Assembly (NCBI RefSeq): GCF_000350225.1
Contig: NW_005179136.1
Span: 23,176-87,175 of the forward strand
Source of the DNA: Chondrus crispus
Lineage: Eukaryota; Rhodophyta; Florideophyceae; Gigartinales; Gigartinaceae
Direction: 5' to 3'
DNA: 64,000 nt
Shown here: positions 1 through 11,286 of the stretch, in pieces
Position numbering within the stretch: position 1 is the first letter of the stretch
Layout of the letters: the number at the start of each line of letters is the position of its first letter
Made by a program: the position numbers and the translations under genes
The notes under the pieces: model-generated
Databases searched by the model: none
What the model was told of the DNA's origin: nothing
Seen by the model: the letters and a program-made list of their open reading frames with translations, nothing else

Positions 1-19
1 CGCGCTTGGGTGTAGGCAT
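1..19 (-). CDS. First codons of a divergent gene leaving the window (partial)
   Basis: On the minus strand an ATG at 19-17 opens the peptide MPTPKR before the window ends. The mirrored position in the right arm opens MPTQAR, the start of the methyltransferase-SET gene. The shared MPT start and the shared 500-bp 5' flank suggest a second, divergent copy or paralogue of that gene to the left. Only six codons are visible, so the product cannot be known from this window. Confidence 0.4.
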
Positions 20-516
20 GGTAAAAACCTTGATTTATCACTTGTGATACTTCGATGGGGAAAGGAATGAATAGCAGTAAGAGGAGCGGAACAAAAGTGC
101 AGGCTTATGTAGAGAACGAAAAGAGGTTGTGCGCGATAGTCGATGAGGTGTATTAAACGGACGGCAAGAGAAGAAGTAATCCAATAAAGCAACCGCTTAG
201 GTCTTCTAGGTTTTCACTTGAGGTTTCCACGCAATATTTCCACTTGAAGGGTACTCCAACCCACGGTGACGCGTCCCCTACGCGCGGAGGGGGCCAATTT
301 CAGCACTCTTCTACCACCCAGACCCTTGGGTGATAGGTGACAAGATCCGCTCGGGGTACCCCTGCAGCCAACTATTGTTGACTATCGGGGCAGTCCTGCC
401 CCTATGAGAAAATGTCAATGTCCGAGTTTAGCGGCTAAAGCCACTGAATAGAGGACGACCTAGTAGAAGTAGTGGTCGATAAGAAGGAACAGGCGCAGCG
501 CAAAACGCAGCGCGAG
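1..516 (-). repeat. Left arm of a long inverted repeat
   Basis: This arm is the reverse complement of about 1125-1628, close to identical over roughly 500 bp. Examples are the block around 340-440 against 1200-1300, and the outer end at 1-60. A short insertion of about 14 nt next to the start codon distinguishes this arm. The outermost bases contain CAT at 17-19, the reverse complement of an ATG. The arm therefore looks like the 5' flank and first codons of a gene reading off the left edge. Confidence 0.9.
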
Positions 517-1124
517 AAACGATAGACGGGTTTGCGACGCGTTCGGGACCTGGAAGCAAGAGAGACTGTAACTGTGGTCGGAAAGGGAGAGCAGACGCAG
601 TGCAAGTACTCGGTATAGGCGCGCCGGTAGGGTGCGAAGAAGAAAGGTGCTCGAGAGGAAAAGAGTCGAGTGAGGTCAAAGGGGTAGGAGGACCAGGACG
701 ATTTTTGGACGGAAATGCGTCTACACAGGGGCGATTAAGCTATAGGGAGACGCTCTACAGACCCAAAATCAACGGCCCGGGATGCCCCATGACAGATGAC
801 ATGCCTGGACATCCCCAGTGGAGCGCTGGGATGGTGTGCGGCCAAAAAAACAGTCAAGTTTTTTCGGACGCTCCACCCAAGCACCGGATGGGCACATCGA
901 TAGTCGATGTGAAAATCAAATCCTTTTTTTGCGCAATTTTTTGGCTGATTTGATTTCCACATCGAGTGTCGGCGTGCAAATCAGATCCTTTTTTGCGCAA
1001 TTTTTTGGACGATTTGATGTCCACATCGAGTGTCGATGTGCATATCAGGTGTCAGGGACGCGCGTCCATCAAGGTGCCTGCAGGTTCATGCTGGCCGTGG
1101 TGTCACCTTCTACCTTTCAGACCG
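517..1124. other. Spacer between the inverted-repeat arms
   Basis: About 600 bp of unique DNA separates the two arms. No convincing gene is seen; the open frames here are short and have no recognisable motif. The right half contains a 64-65 bp tandem repeat. If the arms are mirrored promoters, this spacer is the centre of a bidirectional control region (inference). Confidence 0.5.
893..1051. repeat. Tandem repeat, 64-65 bp unit, about 2.5 copies
   Basis: Units start at 893, 958 and 1022, each with CACATCGA. They share a T-run followed by GCGCAATTTTTTGG and end in GATTTGATNTC. The third copy is cut after about 30 bp. The repeat lies in the spacer of the long inverted repeat. Confidence 0.85.
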
Positions 1125-1628
1125 CTCGTGCTGCGATTTGCGTTGCGCCTGTTCCTTCTTATCGACCACTACTTCTACTAGGTCGTCCTCTATTCAGTGG
1201 CTTTAGCCGCTAAACTCGGACATTGACATTTTCTCATAGGGGCAGGACTGCCCCGATAGTCAACAATAGTTGGCTGCAGGGGTACCCCGAGCGGATCTTG
1301 TCACCTATCACCCAAGGGTCTGGGTGGTAGAAGAGTGCTGAAATTGGCCCCCTCCGCGCGTAGGGGACGCGTCACCGTGGGTTGGAGTACCCTTCAAGTG
1401 GAAATATTGCGTGGAAACCTCAAGTGGAAGCCTAGAAGACCTAAGCGGTTGTTTTACTGGATTACTACTTCTCTTGCCGTCCGTTTAATACACCTCATCG
1501 ACTATCGCGCACAACCTCTTTTCGTTCTCTACATAAGCCTGCACTTTTGTTCCGCTTCTCTTACTGCTATTCATTCCTTTCCCCATCTAAGTATCACACG
1601 TGATAAACATGCCTACTCAAGCGAGAAC
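1125..1628 (+). repeat. Right arm of the long inverted repeat, promoter-like
   Basis: Mirror copy of 1-516. It ends inside coding sequence: the ATG at 1609-1611 and about six codons lie within the repeated part. The arm therefore supplies the complete 5' flank of the methyltransferase-SET gene. No clear TATA box was identified. The conserved stretch next to the start codon includes the near-palindrome GTATCACACGTGATA. Confidence 0.85.
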
Positions 1629-4619
1629 GTCTTCCTTCGGGAAGCGCCTCAAAGCCATGCAGGTAGTGCGAGCAGCCGTAATCCAGCAAACTGGGAACGT
1701 GGTACCGAAACTTGGAGATATCGCGGATTGGGTTGAGAATAACCTTGAGACCGATGGTGCAAAGAACTACTTACAATCTTTGGGAGCCGAAAATGTATCC
1801 GAGGCAGAGGTTTGCAAATCAAAAATGAATCAACGTCAAGTCGCACAAGTCTATGCAATCGTGCAGGCGCTTCTTGGTTGCGAGAGAGGCAATGATACTA
1901 GACCCTGGCAAATCTTCGAAATCATAAGCGACATTAACGGCGACAGCTTCAATGCTAGAGGTCTCCAGTGAACGTTTTTTAGCAACACGAGTTCCAAAAG
2001 GAATACTGTGAAAGAGCCACGATTTCTTACTTCGCCCGCAACTTCCTTCGAGGCAATGATGTTCCTTATCTATGTGGAAGTAGTTATGAACTGTCACACC
2101 AGGAAACAAGGATCACCATGTGCCAAGAGAAAGAAGATATTCCAGAACTACAAGGTCAATAGGGAGACGTCACAGCGTATTGGCTTTGCTGTTCAGTAAG
2201 TTATTCGAGCATGGGATTGCAAGGCCAGATATATGGGATTCAAGAACTGCGAAGAAATGATATATCCTTACATCACCTTGACAAGTAACGACCGTGAGTT
2301 GTGCTTTACTGTGTTGAGTTCAGGCTTCGCCCACAAAAAACAGAAGGATACAATCACAGTCAACGCCGGGGCATTCTGTCTCCCCGATGAATGTTCCCCA
2401 CAAGCACTTGGCCGCGTTCCAGTCGTGGATAATGCTCTCCGCGAGGCAGCACAACTTGTTCTGAGTAATATCCGCTTCCTCGTGACATCGGATTACTTGT
2501 ATGAAATGCCTTCCATGGCGAATTGGATGGCTTTGGACAGGTTCATGAAAGTTCAGGAAACGATCCCTCCCATCATCGATGTTTATCTGTACGAAATGGT
2601 CAATCACGTGAAGAATTCCCTCCCACAACAAGACATAGAGATGGTTTCTTCTGTAAACTCCACTGAACAGGTGCGACAAGAAAACATCCTTGCAAGGAGC
2701 CTCGCAGTTTTCGCCAGACGCAGGACTGCTTCTAAGTCCGTCTCACACACCGACTCTGTACAGGCGGTGCGGGAAAGTGAATCGGTGAGTAGTGCTCCAG
2801 ACAGGTCAGCGTCCCGGGCAGGACGCTGTCCTGCACAATCACGGACTCTGTCAGTCACGCAGGAGTGTAAAGGTGAAGGCTGTGAGTGTCGAGAAGCTTT
2901 AAAGAATGTCTGCAGAGCAATGAACAAGTACGCAAGGACGTATAGCTGTACATTCCCAGAGCTATCGCAGGAGTATATCTCATCATGTTCCGAACAAATA
3001 TTGGAAGGAGTACAGCTGGTGCTTTGTGACCCACCTTACAACTACCGAAGAGAGAACAATCTTCCGAATTCAACCCATGACAACCTCAGCAAGAGTGACA
3101 TGACTGATTGTGTTCGTGAGATCAGTCAGATGCTCCGTGAGGGTGGACATGCGTTTGTGTTCTGCTCTGCATTGCAATTCAAACTCTGGTATGACGCCTT
3201 CGCATCGTGTACAGTTGCAGTCAGTTCTGATAATGAAGATGAACAAGATGAGGAAGAATCAAATCAAGGCGATGAGGAAGGGCGGTCAGGAACCGAAGAT
3301 CTCCTAGAAGTGAATCTCCCTGCGAAGCGTCTCCGAATTTTCAGTGTGGATCCCTCACCAGTGCTTATGAGCAGCATGCCGGGTCATTATTACACGAATG
3401 CTGCCATCAAGACGACGGCTTTCAGACGAATTTCCAAGATGGCTGTACATGTCACTAAGAAAGGACTCAATTCGAAGGACGCTTTCGCCCTGGTTAGCTA
3501 CGATAACTTCAACTTCGTCTCCTCCCGCCATCCGGCTTGGACTAACATTATCGACAACGTTCCGAGACTAGAAGAGGGAGAGCGGCTTAAGCACCCCGAC
3601 GCCCCGAAGTCAAAGTTCGTCCCGTTGCGACCGGAGCAGAAACCTCTACGTCTTCTCATGGAAATCATTTCTCGCTTGACTCAACCGGGTGATTACGTTG
3701 TTAATATGTTCAGTGGAATCTTTTCAACTGGAGTGGCTTGTATTTCGCTCAAAAAGCATCGGAGATTTGTGGGGTGGGAACGGGACCCAGTTGCCTGGCT
3801 TGCTGCGACAGAAAACTTGGAGCTGGTCTTTGCTCAGAGTGTCCTGAACCCATCTTCTGACATCAACATACCACAGTTGGAATCCGCAGCAGAGCTATTG
3901 TTGGCTCATAATCCGGCATTTACAAGGGCCGCTGAGAAGGCCTCAGATTTGAAGCCTCCGAGAGGATGTCCTTACTTTCAACAAGCTCCGGAGCACATTT
4001 TGAAGTTACTAGCCACTAAGTTACAAGCACTAAATATGGTGCAAGAGTGCAAAGGAAAGCCTTAATCAGGGTGGGCGAGGGAATATATCGGAGGCCTTCA
4101 AACAGTTCACTGCGAAGATATCATTTTATATGAGTGTATGGTTCTCGGTTTGATTGAGGCTCCTTCAAAGCACTGTAATGATGGCTCTCTTGGTGTTTTA
4201 CAACCAGAACTGTTCGGAGGGGAGAGGTTTTATGCCCTGTTTATGGAACAATCGTTTATAGGGACTTAACAAAACAAATTCAGTCCACAAAACAATACGG
4301 TGAAAACGGTGTACTTAGGTGTACACCTGAAATGTTCCGCAACTGTTCATATCCGTTTGAATTGAGCAAGAGTTTTCGGGGCGTGAGAGAGTTTTACATT
4401 GTTCCTGCACAGTTCGGCGTCGCAAGAAGGATCAGAATGGCTACGGGGACTAGAGAGGTGGAAGGACACGGACTTCGGAAGGCGGGGACACCGAATGTGT
4501 CCCTTTGCTACAAGCCGACAAAGATAGCTGACCTGAATTTTGTTTGCGGCCATGATACAGTTTTATATGTCGCAACCACGGATATAGAGGCCGGAGCAGA
4601 ACTTCTAGTCAGCGTATAG
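1609..4619 (+). pseudogene. DNA amino-methyltransferase fused to a SET-like domain, decayed
   Basis: One reading frame runs from the ATG at 1609 to about 4240, broken only by stops TGA 1969, TAA 2197 and TAA 4063. It then shifts by one base and ends at 4619. In the 610-residue block starting at 2233, DPPY lies near residue 266 and the SAM-binding motif MFSGIFSTGVA near residue 493. Motif IV before motif I is the order of beta-class N4-cytosine/N6-adenine DNA methyltransferases. An acidic stretch separates the two motifs. After the last stop, YGTIVYRDL and later NVSLCYKP and TTDIEAGAELL resemble the N- and C-terminal motifs of a SET lysine-methyltransferase domain. The first 120 residues match no family I recognise. 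Methyltransferase identity is fairly sure. The SET call is weaker, and the fusion is inferred from the shared frame. GTAAGT at 2195 could be a splice donor instead of a stop site. Confidence 0.6.
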
Positions 4620-4691
4620 AAGTATTCCGAGTTGTGTGGTAGTGCTAAAAGCTGTTGAATAAAGACCAGAGTTCTTGTTCCGCACATATAC
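4620..4691. other. Short gap between convergent genes
   Basis: Only about 70 bp separate the end of the SET-like frame from the end of the minus-strand transposase. The sequence GAATAAAGACC near 4660 contains AATAAA-like bases that could serve polyadenylation of the plus-strand gene. This is suggestive only. Confidence 0.3.
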
Positions 4692-7600
4692 TTATGCTCG
4701 ACGTGGCGGATACCCTTCCTTTCGCCCCCACACCTGATAAATTCCACCGTCTGGGAGACTCCTGTGTTGTACTGCTGAGTTTGATGTGGATATGAGACAC
4801 ATATGATCGTCGCTTTCTTCGCTCTCCTGTTCGCAGTAGTGCAAAACTAGTGCCTTTCGAACGTAGCTTCCAAGCTCAACCAGCGCTCTTCTTTCGTTTC
4901 GTTGTTGTTGTAACACGCGGTATCCATCTTCCTTCGCTTCGCACTCCTTCACTGCGCAATATCGTATTGTTTCCTGACTTTCTTTCCCACGAGCGTCCAG
5001 AATCTGGACTTGAAATACGGCTAGCACCATCCAAAAACTTCTGTCTTGATCATGCTCAGAATCTTTGTTCTCATGAAGGGTGAATGTGAGATCAGGATCT
5101 GCGGTCGAAACTACACAAACCTGCAGGGCTTGAATCACGCTACCATAGGATATAGTTGCCAGAACGGATGTTTGGTCCCTCTTTTGCCCGTCTGTTCCTT
5201 TGCACCACTTTGCAGTTCCATATTTATGTACAGTTACGGAATTTCCATGCTCCGCCCGGCCACTTCTAAGACATATCTTGTGTTTTCATAAATGCTCTAA
5301 AAGCTCCCTTGCTTTCAACAGAAATGCAAGGTCAGATGATTGGAACATTTCTGAATATTGACCTCCGTCCGTAGTGTTTCCTAGGTTCATAATTCTTGAC
5401 TTGTCTACGCGCCAGTCCTTCCTACTGAGAGACGATGATAAAAGTCCTTTCCGATGGAATCGAAGGTTCTGCAGAACAGGAGTTGGGAAGCAGTCCTGAG
5501 GCTTTTGTAGTAATCTTCCGGCATCCTGCAGCCCAGAACTGTCGTAGCCCAAGAGATTCAAAACGGACTTCGCTGACTCAGAGCTCCATCCGTTCTCACT
5601 GGTGCCAGTGCCTTCAGTCTCAATTGCCAGACGAGTCTTCCAGTCGTTGGCAAGACGATGTTCCATAGCCTGTAATTGTGAGTTTTTCATATTGGATTGA
5701 GCCACCCCCCTCTTCAATGGCTGATGAGCACTTTCAAACAACAATTCTTGTACATGTCTTACGCTACCGAACAGTGGCAATGTATGTGTGAAGAACTCCA
5801 ACAGTCTGTGAAGGTTTGGTTTGTACAAATGAGTGGAGGCAAAGCTGTTTGTGCGACACAGCTTATCTACTCGAGATTGGTAACGAAGTGCCATATTCCA
5901 AATCTCCAGGAGTCTTTTGGTGCCTCCTTCTTCATTGTGTGTGTCTATTGACCTCTTACCATCTATTCTTGATTCCGGAAAGTACTGCGTCCTGCTCACG
6001 AGAGAGGAAAACAGGTCAAGGAGGTTGAGAGCTTCATCGATAGTAGCACAGTTTCCGCTCACTCCCTCGCCAGTGATTTTGTGCACGTACCAAGTACACT
6101 TCATCGCTCGTGGTGCTACCAAGAGCAGGCAGTACATAGACGATATCGTCATTGAATGTAGCACATGCTTGTCATGGTTGATTAGGCTCTCCTGATATAT
6201 GAGATGTCCATCCTTCAAAGCCACTTTGGCAATCGCCTCAGCATCTCTGCGTACATCTTTTGGCAGCAATGTTATACAGAGATTCATGATGTCGCGACCA
6301 ATCCCGAGGAAAGATGATCCGGAGCCACAATGCATGAGCGATACGAATCGCAAAACAGAAGGAACAACCAGTTTCCTACTGCCAAGTACACGAGGTACAC
6401 GAGCGCGAACGTGTTGTAGTTTTGCAGAGAGTTAATGAAGTGCCTGCAAACTTGTCTCAAACGTATCTGCGTCATCCACTTCGAGGGCTTTCAAGTCTTC
6501 CCTCGATAACTTGGATCTCCTCAGTGCAGTAGCCCGGTTCTCATCTCTCGCGAAAGATGGATGGTCGGAATGGATGCGAGTTGTATAACAATACTTGCTT
6601 CCTTGAAATCCAGACTTGTCGTACCTTCCATAGCTGCATAAGTGACATGGAACATTGGAGCAGTGCCCTAGTCGGTCCAAAGTGTGGGAGACTGCAGGAT
6701 AGTCCCCGACGTACCCGACGACATCGAGAAAAAGAACAACCTTCTCTCCTTCTGCGGTAGTCATCTCAAATCCCTTTTCTGTCCCCTCAATGATATCATC
6801 AATAACTGCCGCCAGTACCTCGTTTGTAGATCTTCCTGGAGGAGTTAGCCCGATGGATCTGATGGCTCCAGCTCCGTTGCGGTTCTCCGGAGCCATACCT
6901 ATTGGCAGCATGTATACACCACCCATGCTTTCCTAATTTCCAATGTACGGCGTAAATCCATCAGAGTACAGAAACATTCTGTACACAACGTACTTTCTTC
7001 CATCTTCAAGATGTCCACTGCTCTCCGCATCGACGCGATGGCCCTTGTCCATCGGATTATCATCCGCAGATACTCGTCTCACTACGATTTTGTCAAACAT
7101 CTGGTTTTAAACCCCCCTATTCGTGCCAGTGAGATTCGAAACATTTCTTTCAGAAGATACAACCAAGCTGGTGGCGTAGTCGTTATCGCAGTTATGTCTT
7201 CTCCACATCCTATACACATGGAAGGGTGTTTGCGTGGGTTCTTCCGAATCTTCGGCATCTGGCTGTCCTGGAAGTGCAAGTTCGACGACCATGTCACTGG
7301 GAAGGAATGCCCGAGATTCTGGTCTCTTCATCTTCATCCTTTTGGTACGCTTTGAATTAGACTGCTCCTGCGGTTCTGTCCAGTTCGGATCATCGTAAAC
7401 AAAGAAGGAAGATACAACTGCATCAAAGCTCATGTTTGTTGAGGACGTTACTGTAAACTGGGCTTGCATCAATCTGCCCTTCACCGCGTCACTTGTTTCG
7501 AACGTGATGTTAAGAAGGAGCCCTTTCCGAAGTTGCACCGTCAATCCATCTTCCGTTGGAATCCGATAAACAGATAGACTCCCAGCCCTATCCTGTATTA

Positions 7601-8497
7601 TTGGAGTGTCCTCAATATCCAAGAACCTTGGCACCTCGCTTGACGGATCCATATCATGCCGACTTCCTTGCACCATCTCCCGCAATCTTGCTGTCGAAAA
7701 GTCAAGTTTCGCCCAGTCGCTAGGCCTTACAATCATGGTAGGAGCTCTGTCCTGTGAGGAATACTTTCCAACGCCAGCTTCGACCCAGACTTCGAGAAAT
7801 CCACAGTAAACATTTCTACACGACAAGGAACGAAGAAGTTGGATTTCGCAAATGGACGAACACGTCTCTTCAGAGTAGATGTACTTGGCAGTTTGAGAGT
7901 GAGCTGCCTTTCATTCACTCTCCAGTTCCTAAAGTTAGCAAGTGTCTGATACGCAGTCTCGCTGAGACGTGTGCTCCCAGTTGCTGTTATCAGTGATGCA
8001 ATATTTGTCCAGGTCAATCGAATTCCACCAGAAGCACCGTCGAACATGCTGTCTATCAGCTCTTCGCACCCTTCAGCTTCGTAGACAGTGTCCTGCTCAA
8101 CGCTCAATTCAATGTCTAATCCAGAAATTCGTTCGCTTTCTTCACAATAGAGCGTGTCATTTCGTTCGGAGTGAGAACTTAATGGAAGTGCCTCCACGCC
8201 GTCATGAATCACGCCTTGTTTTTCTTGGAGGTCGCTTAAAAGCCCGTCTTTCAAAAGAGAAGCATAGGATTCTGATTGACGGTCTAGTAATTTGAATCCA
8301 TCCCCTGGACGTTTTGCTGGCTTTGTAGACAGTTGCCTACATGGCCTTGCTCTTTTTCGATGTCTTTCAAGCTGAGGTTCAGAAGAAGATGGTGCGTGCC
8401 CATCCGAAGTAGTCCCTTGTGATGCAACATCTTCGGAACGCTTTGCATAAGGTCCGCGTTTTTTAAGAACCCAACGACTCTTGCTTTGACGCCCCAT
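4692..8497 (-). pseudogene. Tnp2/CACTA- or Plavaka-like transposase, decayed
   Basis: Five minus-strand blocks in series (8497-7733, 7826-7107, 6926-6432, 6353-5286, 5138-4692) look like one transposase in several frames. The N-terminal block is basic (GRQSKSRWVLKKRGPYAK) and could bind DNA. The third block has FLDVVGYVGDYPAV followed by CHLCSY, typical of the catalytic region and zinc-binding pair of Tnp2-type transposases. The fourth has KPNLHRLLEFF, then ELLFESAHQPLK and SNMKNSQLQ, matching the K.H..H / E..H..K block of the Plavaka/KDZ-like group. The last block resembles the variable C-terminal domain. At least four frame changes or introns separate the blocks, so it is probably inactive. 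No terminal inverted repeats were found. Confidence 0.55.
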
Positions 8498-8969
8498 CTG
8501 TGACGGTTTCGACCAAGTTTGCCACTGGAAGTGGGGCTGCAGTGAAGTTGGGCATTGACCTCGGCATTAACAAGACTTCAGCAAGCTTACTGCTCTACAG
8601 ACGAAAGAAGGTCTTTTGCTACATTTGGCGATGCATACGGTTGTGCCGTTAATATTAAAGCTTGGTTCAATGAATAGAAACGGTAAGAATGAGATGCTCC
8701 TACTCGCATTTTGATGTGATACCGCACGAAAAAAGCTCAATGGATGGCTGTCATTAAGGGCAACCATGCCATACCGAATTCGGTAATTTCAAATTGAGAT
8801 TTCAGAACCTATATTCTGCTATTGACACGTGCCCATGAAAATGTAACTGATTTTCACTCAGATGCCCTGCTCGAACTCAGAAAGGGCGGTAGTTTGATAT
8901 ATCAAACTACAGCCTACTGCATATATAGTTCCAGGACCAGATCCAACTCTCTGCACGCCCCTCGCCCGC
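8498..8969. other. No gene seen; contains a 22-bp perfect palindrome
   Basis: No supported coding sequence. Positions 8889-8910 form a perfect palindrome, GTAGTTTGATA followed by its reverse complement. Confidence 0.5.
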
Positions 8970-9246
8970 AGTCCTGACCCACCATACATCTTCTTTTCTG
9001 GCAGTTTCGTTTCCGCGAGTTGCGTGTTCGGTTGAAATCTCATGCACAGTAAGTGACACCACTTCTGCCACAATCCTGACCAACCGCGCATCCTCTTTTC
9101 TGACAGTTTCATTTCCGCGAGTTGCATGTTTGGTTGAAATCTCATGCACAGTAAGTGACGCCACTTCTGCCACATTCCTGACCCACCGGGCATCCTCTTT
9201 TCTGACAGTTTCATTTCCGCGAGTTGCGTGTTCGGTTGAAATCTCA
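8970..9246 (-). repeat. 102-bp minisatellite, about 2.7 copies
   Basis: The period is 102 bp: the TCCTGACCCACC-like motif recurs at about 8972, 9074 and 9176, and GGTTGAAATCTCATG ends each unit. Because 102 is divisible by three, two minus-strand frames stay open across the array and read as 34-residue repeats such as LAEMKLSEKRM. Start codons exist, but nothing outside the array supports a gene. I treat it as a minisatellite with an open frame by periodicity. Confidence 0.8.
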
Positions 9247-11286
9247 TGTGGAGACACGAGTGCGCTGCACACGTTGGGTAAGTGATCCCTTTCTCTAGGC
9301 AATACCGTTTTGCGATTAGCTACAAAGCTTTAACGTACGTTCGCACATTCTCTAACACATTGAAAGTGTCGAAGAACTGTTCTGACGAATCCTCACAGCG
9401 TTCCTTGTCTCACTGCAGGTCAACCCGCCCATCGTCTAACTCAGAATTAAGTAAGCCATCAGTACATGTAATGTGACCGTAACTGATCTCTCCTGTTATG
9501 TTTCTTGGCGTTGATTATTGTACTTAACGGAAGCGCAATGAACCACTGCCGCGGTATTTCTGTTTTTGGACGGGGTAGATGTAGTGTATGTAGCCGTAAC
9601 AATACTCTTTGGTTGCTACAAATAAATGTGATATGAACGCCGCTAGAACTGCTATCGGTTTCATCCTTTGGGATGGGTCCGTTTCTGGACCAGCGGCGTG
9701 ATATCACCTTTGCAAGAAAGGTACTGGACTAACATTTCATTGACTGAGAGTAGGTCGCAGCATTACGTCTAGTGCTGCATTGGGGCTGCGAATGGACACA
9801 TATTGTCATTGCCCTGGAGCAGCAAAACATAGTCGTCGGTGGCTGCGCAGATGCAGCGGTGACCATCGTCTCATCATTATCTCAATGTAACAAAGTTTGG
9901 CCCTGCAAGACCTACTCCGTGTGCAGTTCCAGCCAACCTTCTACCGCCACGGGCCAGGTAGAGCCGCTGTGCCATAACTATGGTGCTTTCTAGCCAATGG
10001 CGTCATTGGTAAAAAATGTGCAAAATCGCGACATGAAATCAGCAAGCGTTGCTAAATTTATGACACAGTTTTTGCTGGCCCGGACCAAAATATTTGCGCA
10101 AATTTTTTATTGCCTCAGATAGGCTGATTTGACCTTCCTGTGCACAGGGTTGTGGCGATTGGGAAGTGAAAGCGGGTCGGGTTTGTTCGGGAGTGCAACC
10201 AGACGTTGGTGTTTTTGCGAAGCTATGCACGGGAAGGACGGTTCCGTTGAGGGACGGTTCCGTTAGCGGCAACTCTCGCATCAAAAGAAGTGTTTAGAGT
10301 AATTGATGGAGAGGGCAAAGCACAGCAAAGGATTTGCTACACGGGCACTCATACACAGCATGTGCGAGCGGTTGCGCAGCGGGCGTTGAAGCGATGAGAC
10401 AGTATGAGGGTTTGAAAGGCAGGCTGCGTCGATGCCTTCCTCACAGGCCACAATCCATGGCACGAAGCCCTTCGTCTTAAATTTTCCCTCCCAGTAATTT
10501 ATATTTCGACTGTGCCCGGAAGAAAGACCTCACGCTCACCTCTAACAGAAAGTTGAAGGCAGAGTCAATCTTTTCCCCCCTTTCGATACACCCTCCTTGA
10601 CCCTTGCTCTGCTCTCCACTACTTCTGGTGTTAAGACCACCGTATCTCCACTCCTCTTCTTTTTCCCTGTTGCAGACACGAGACCCATCCTAACACTACA
10701 AGAGAGCGCGCGGACGCTCACACGTCCGACTGTATTGGAAGTGCGTTCGTCTGCAGTCAACTACCGACTAATATTTCCCCTTGCTAATCCGCCACGTCTT
10801 CCCGGTCTCCTATCTTTCATCCCCTCATCTTCATCCCCGGTTTCCAAGGCACCCTCTTCTGCAACCGCTTGCGTCCTCTCTTCCTCGCCCCCGTTACCCC
10901 CTCTACCTAAACTCAGCTGTACACGATCCTACGCACTATCCTCTTTCTCTCCCCTCTCTCTGTAGAATATCCGTCCTCCACAAGCGCTCCTTCCCCACAT
11001 TTGCATGTCGGCCACTGCCAACCGCTCCCTGCGCGCGGCCCGGTGCATGCACTTTTCACGTATCTACGAGCGAACGGTGTGGCTTATGTCAGTGCAATTG
11101 GCTATAACTGGCGCCACGACACATCCATTTCGTCCAAGGAGCCCTCTGGCGAAGGAATTCTTCCGAGGAGACAATGACAAGTGCGTTACATAGGGGTTTC
11201 GTTTTGGCGCAGGCGGGTTGCCATCATTGAGGTTGGAGGGATTTTGCTTATCTCAAATTGGGCGTTTTGTCGTTTTTATTGCACAG
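9247..11286. other. Unannotated stretch, pyrimidine-rich on its right half
   Basis: No recognisable protein in 9247-10540. From about 10560 to 11000 the plus strand is strongly C/T-rich, which gives long but low-complexity open frames. It may be the promoter and 5' UTR of the host gene to the right. An ORF at 11005-11193 (62 residues) could be an upstream exon, but its only donor gives the wrong phase for the next exon. Confidence 0.4.

Noticed and set aside
893..1051. CRISPR-like array
   Set aside because: A simple tandem repeat without spacers, in a eukaryotic genome.
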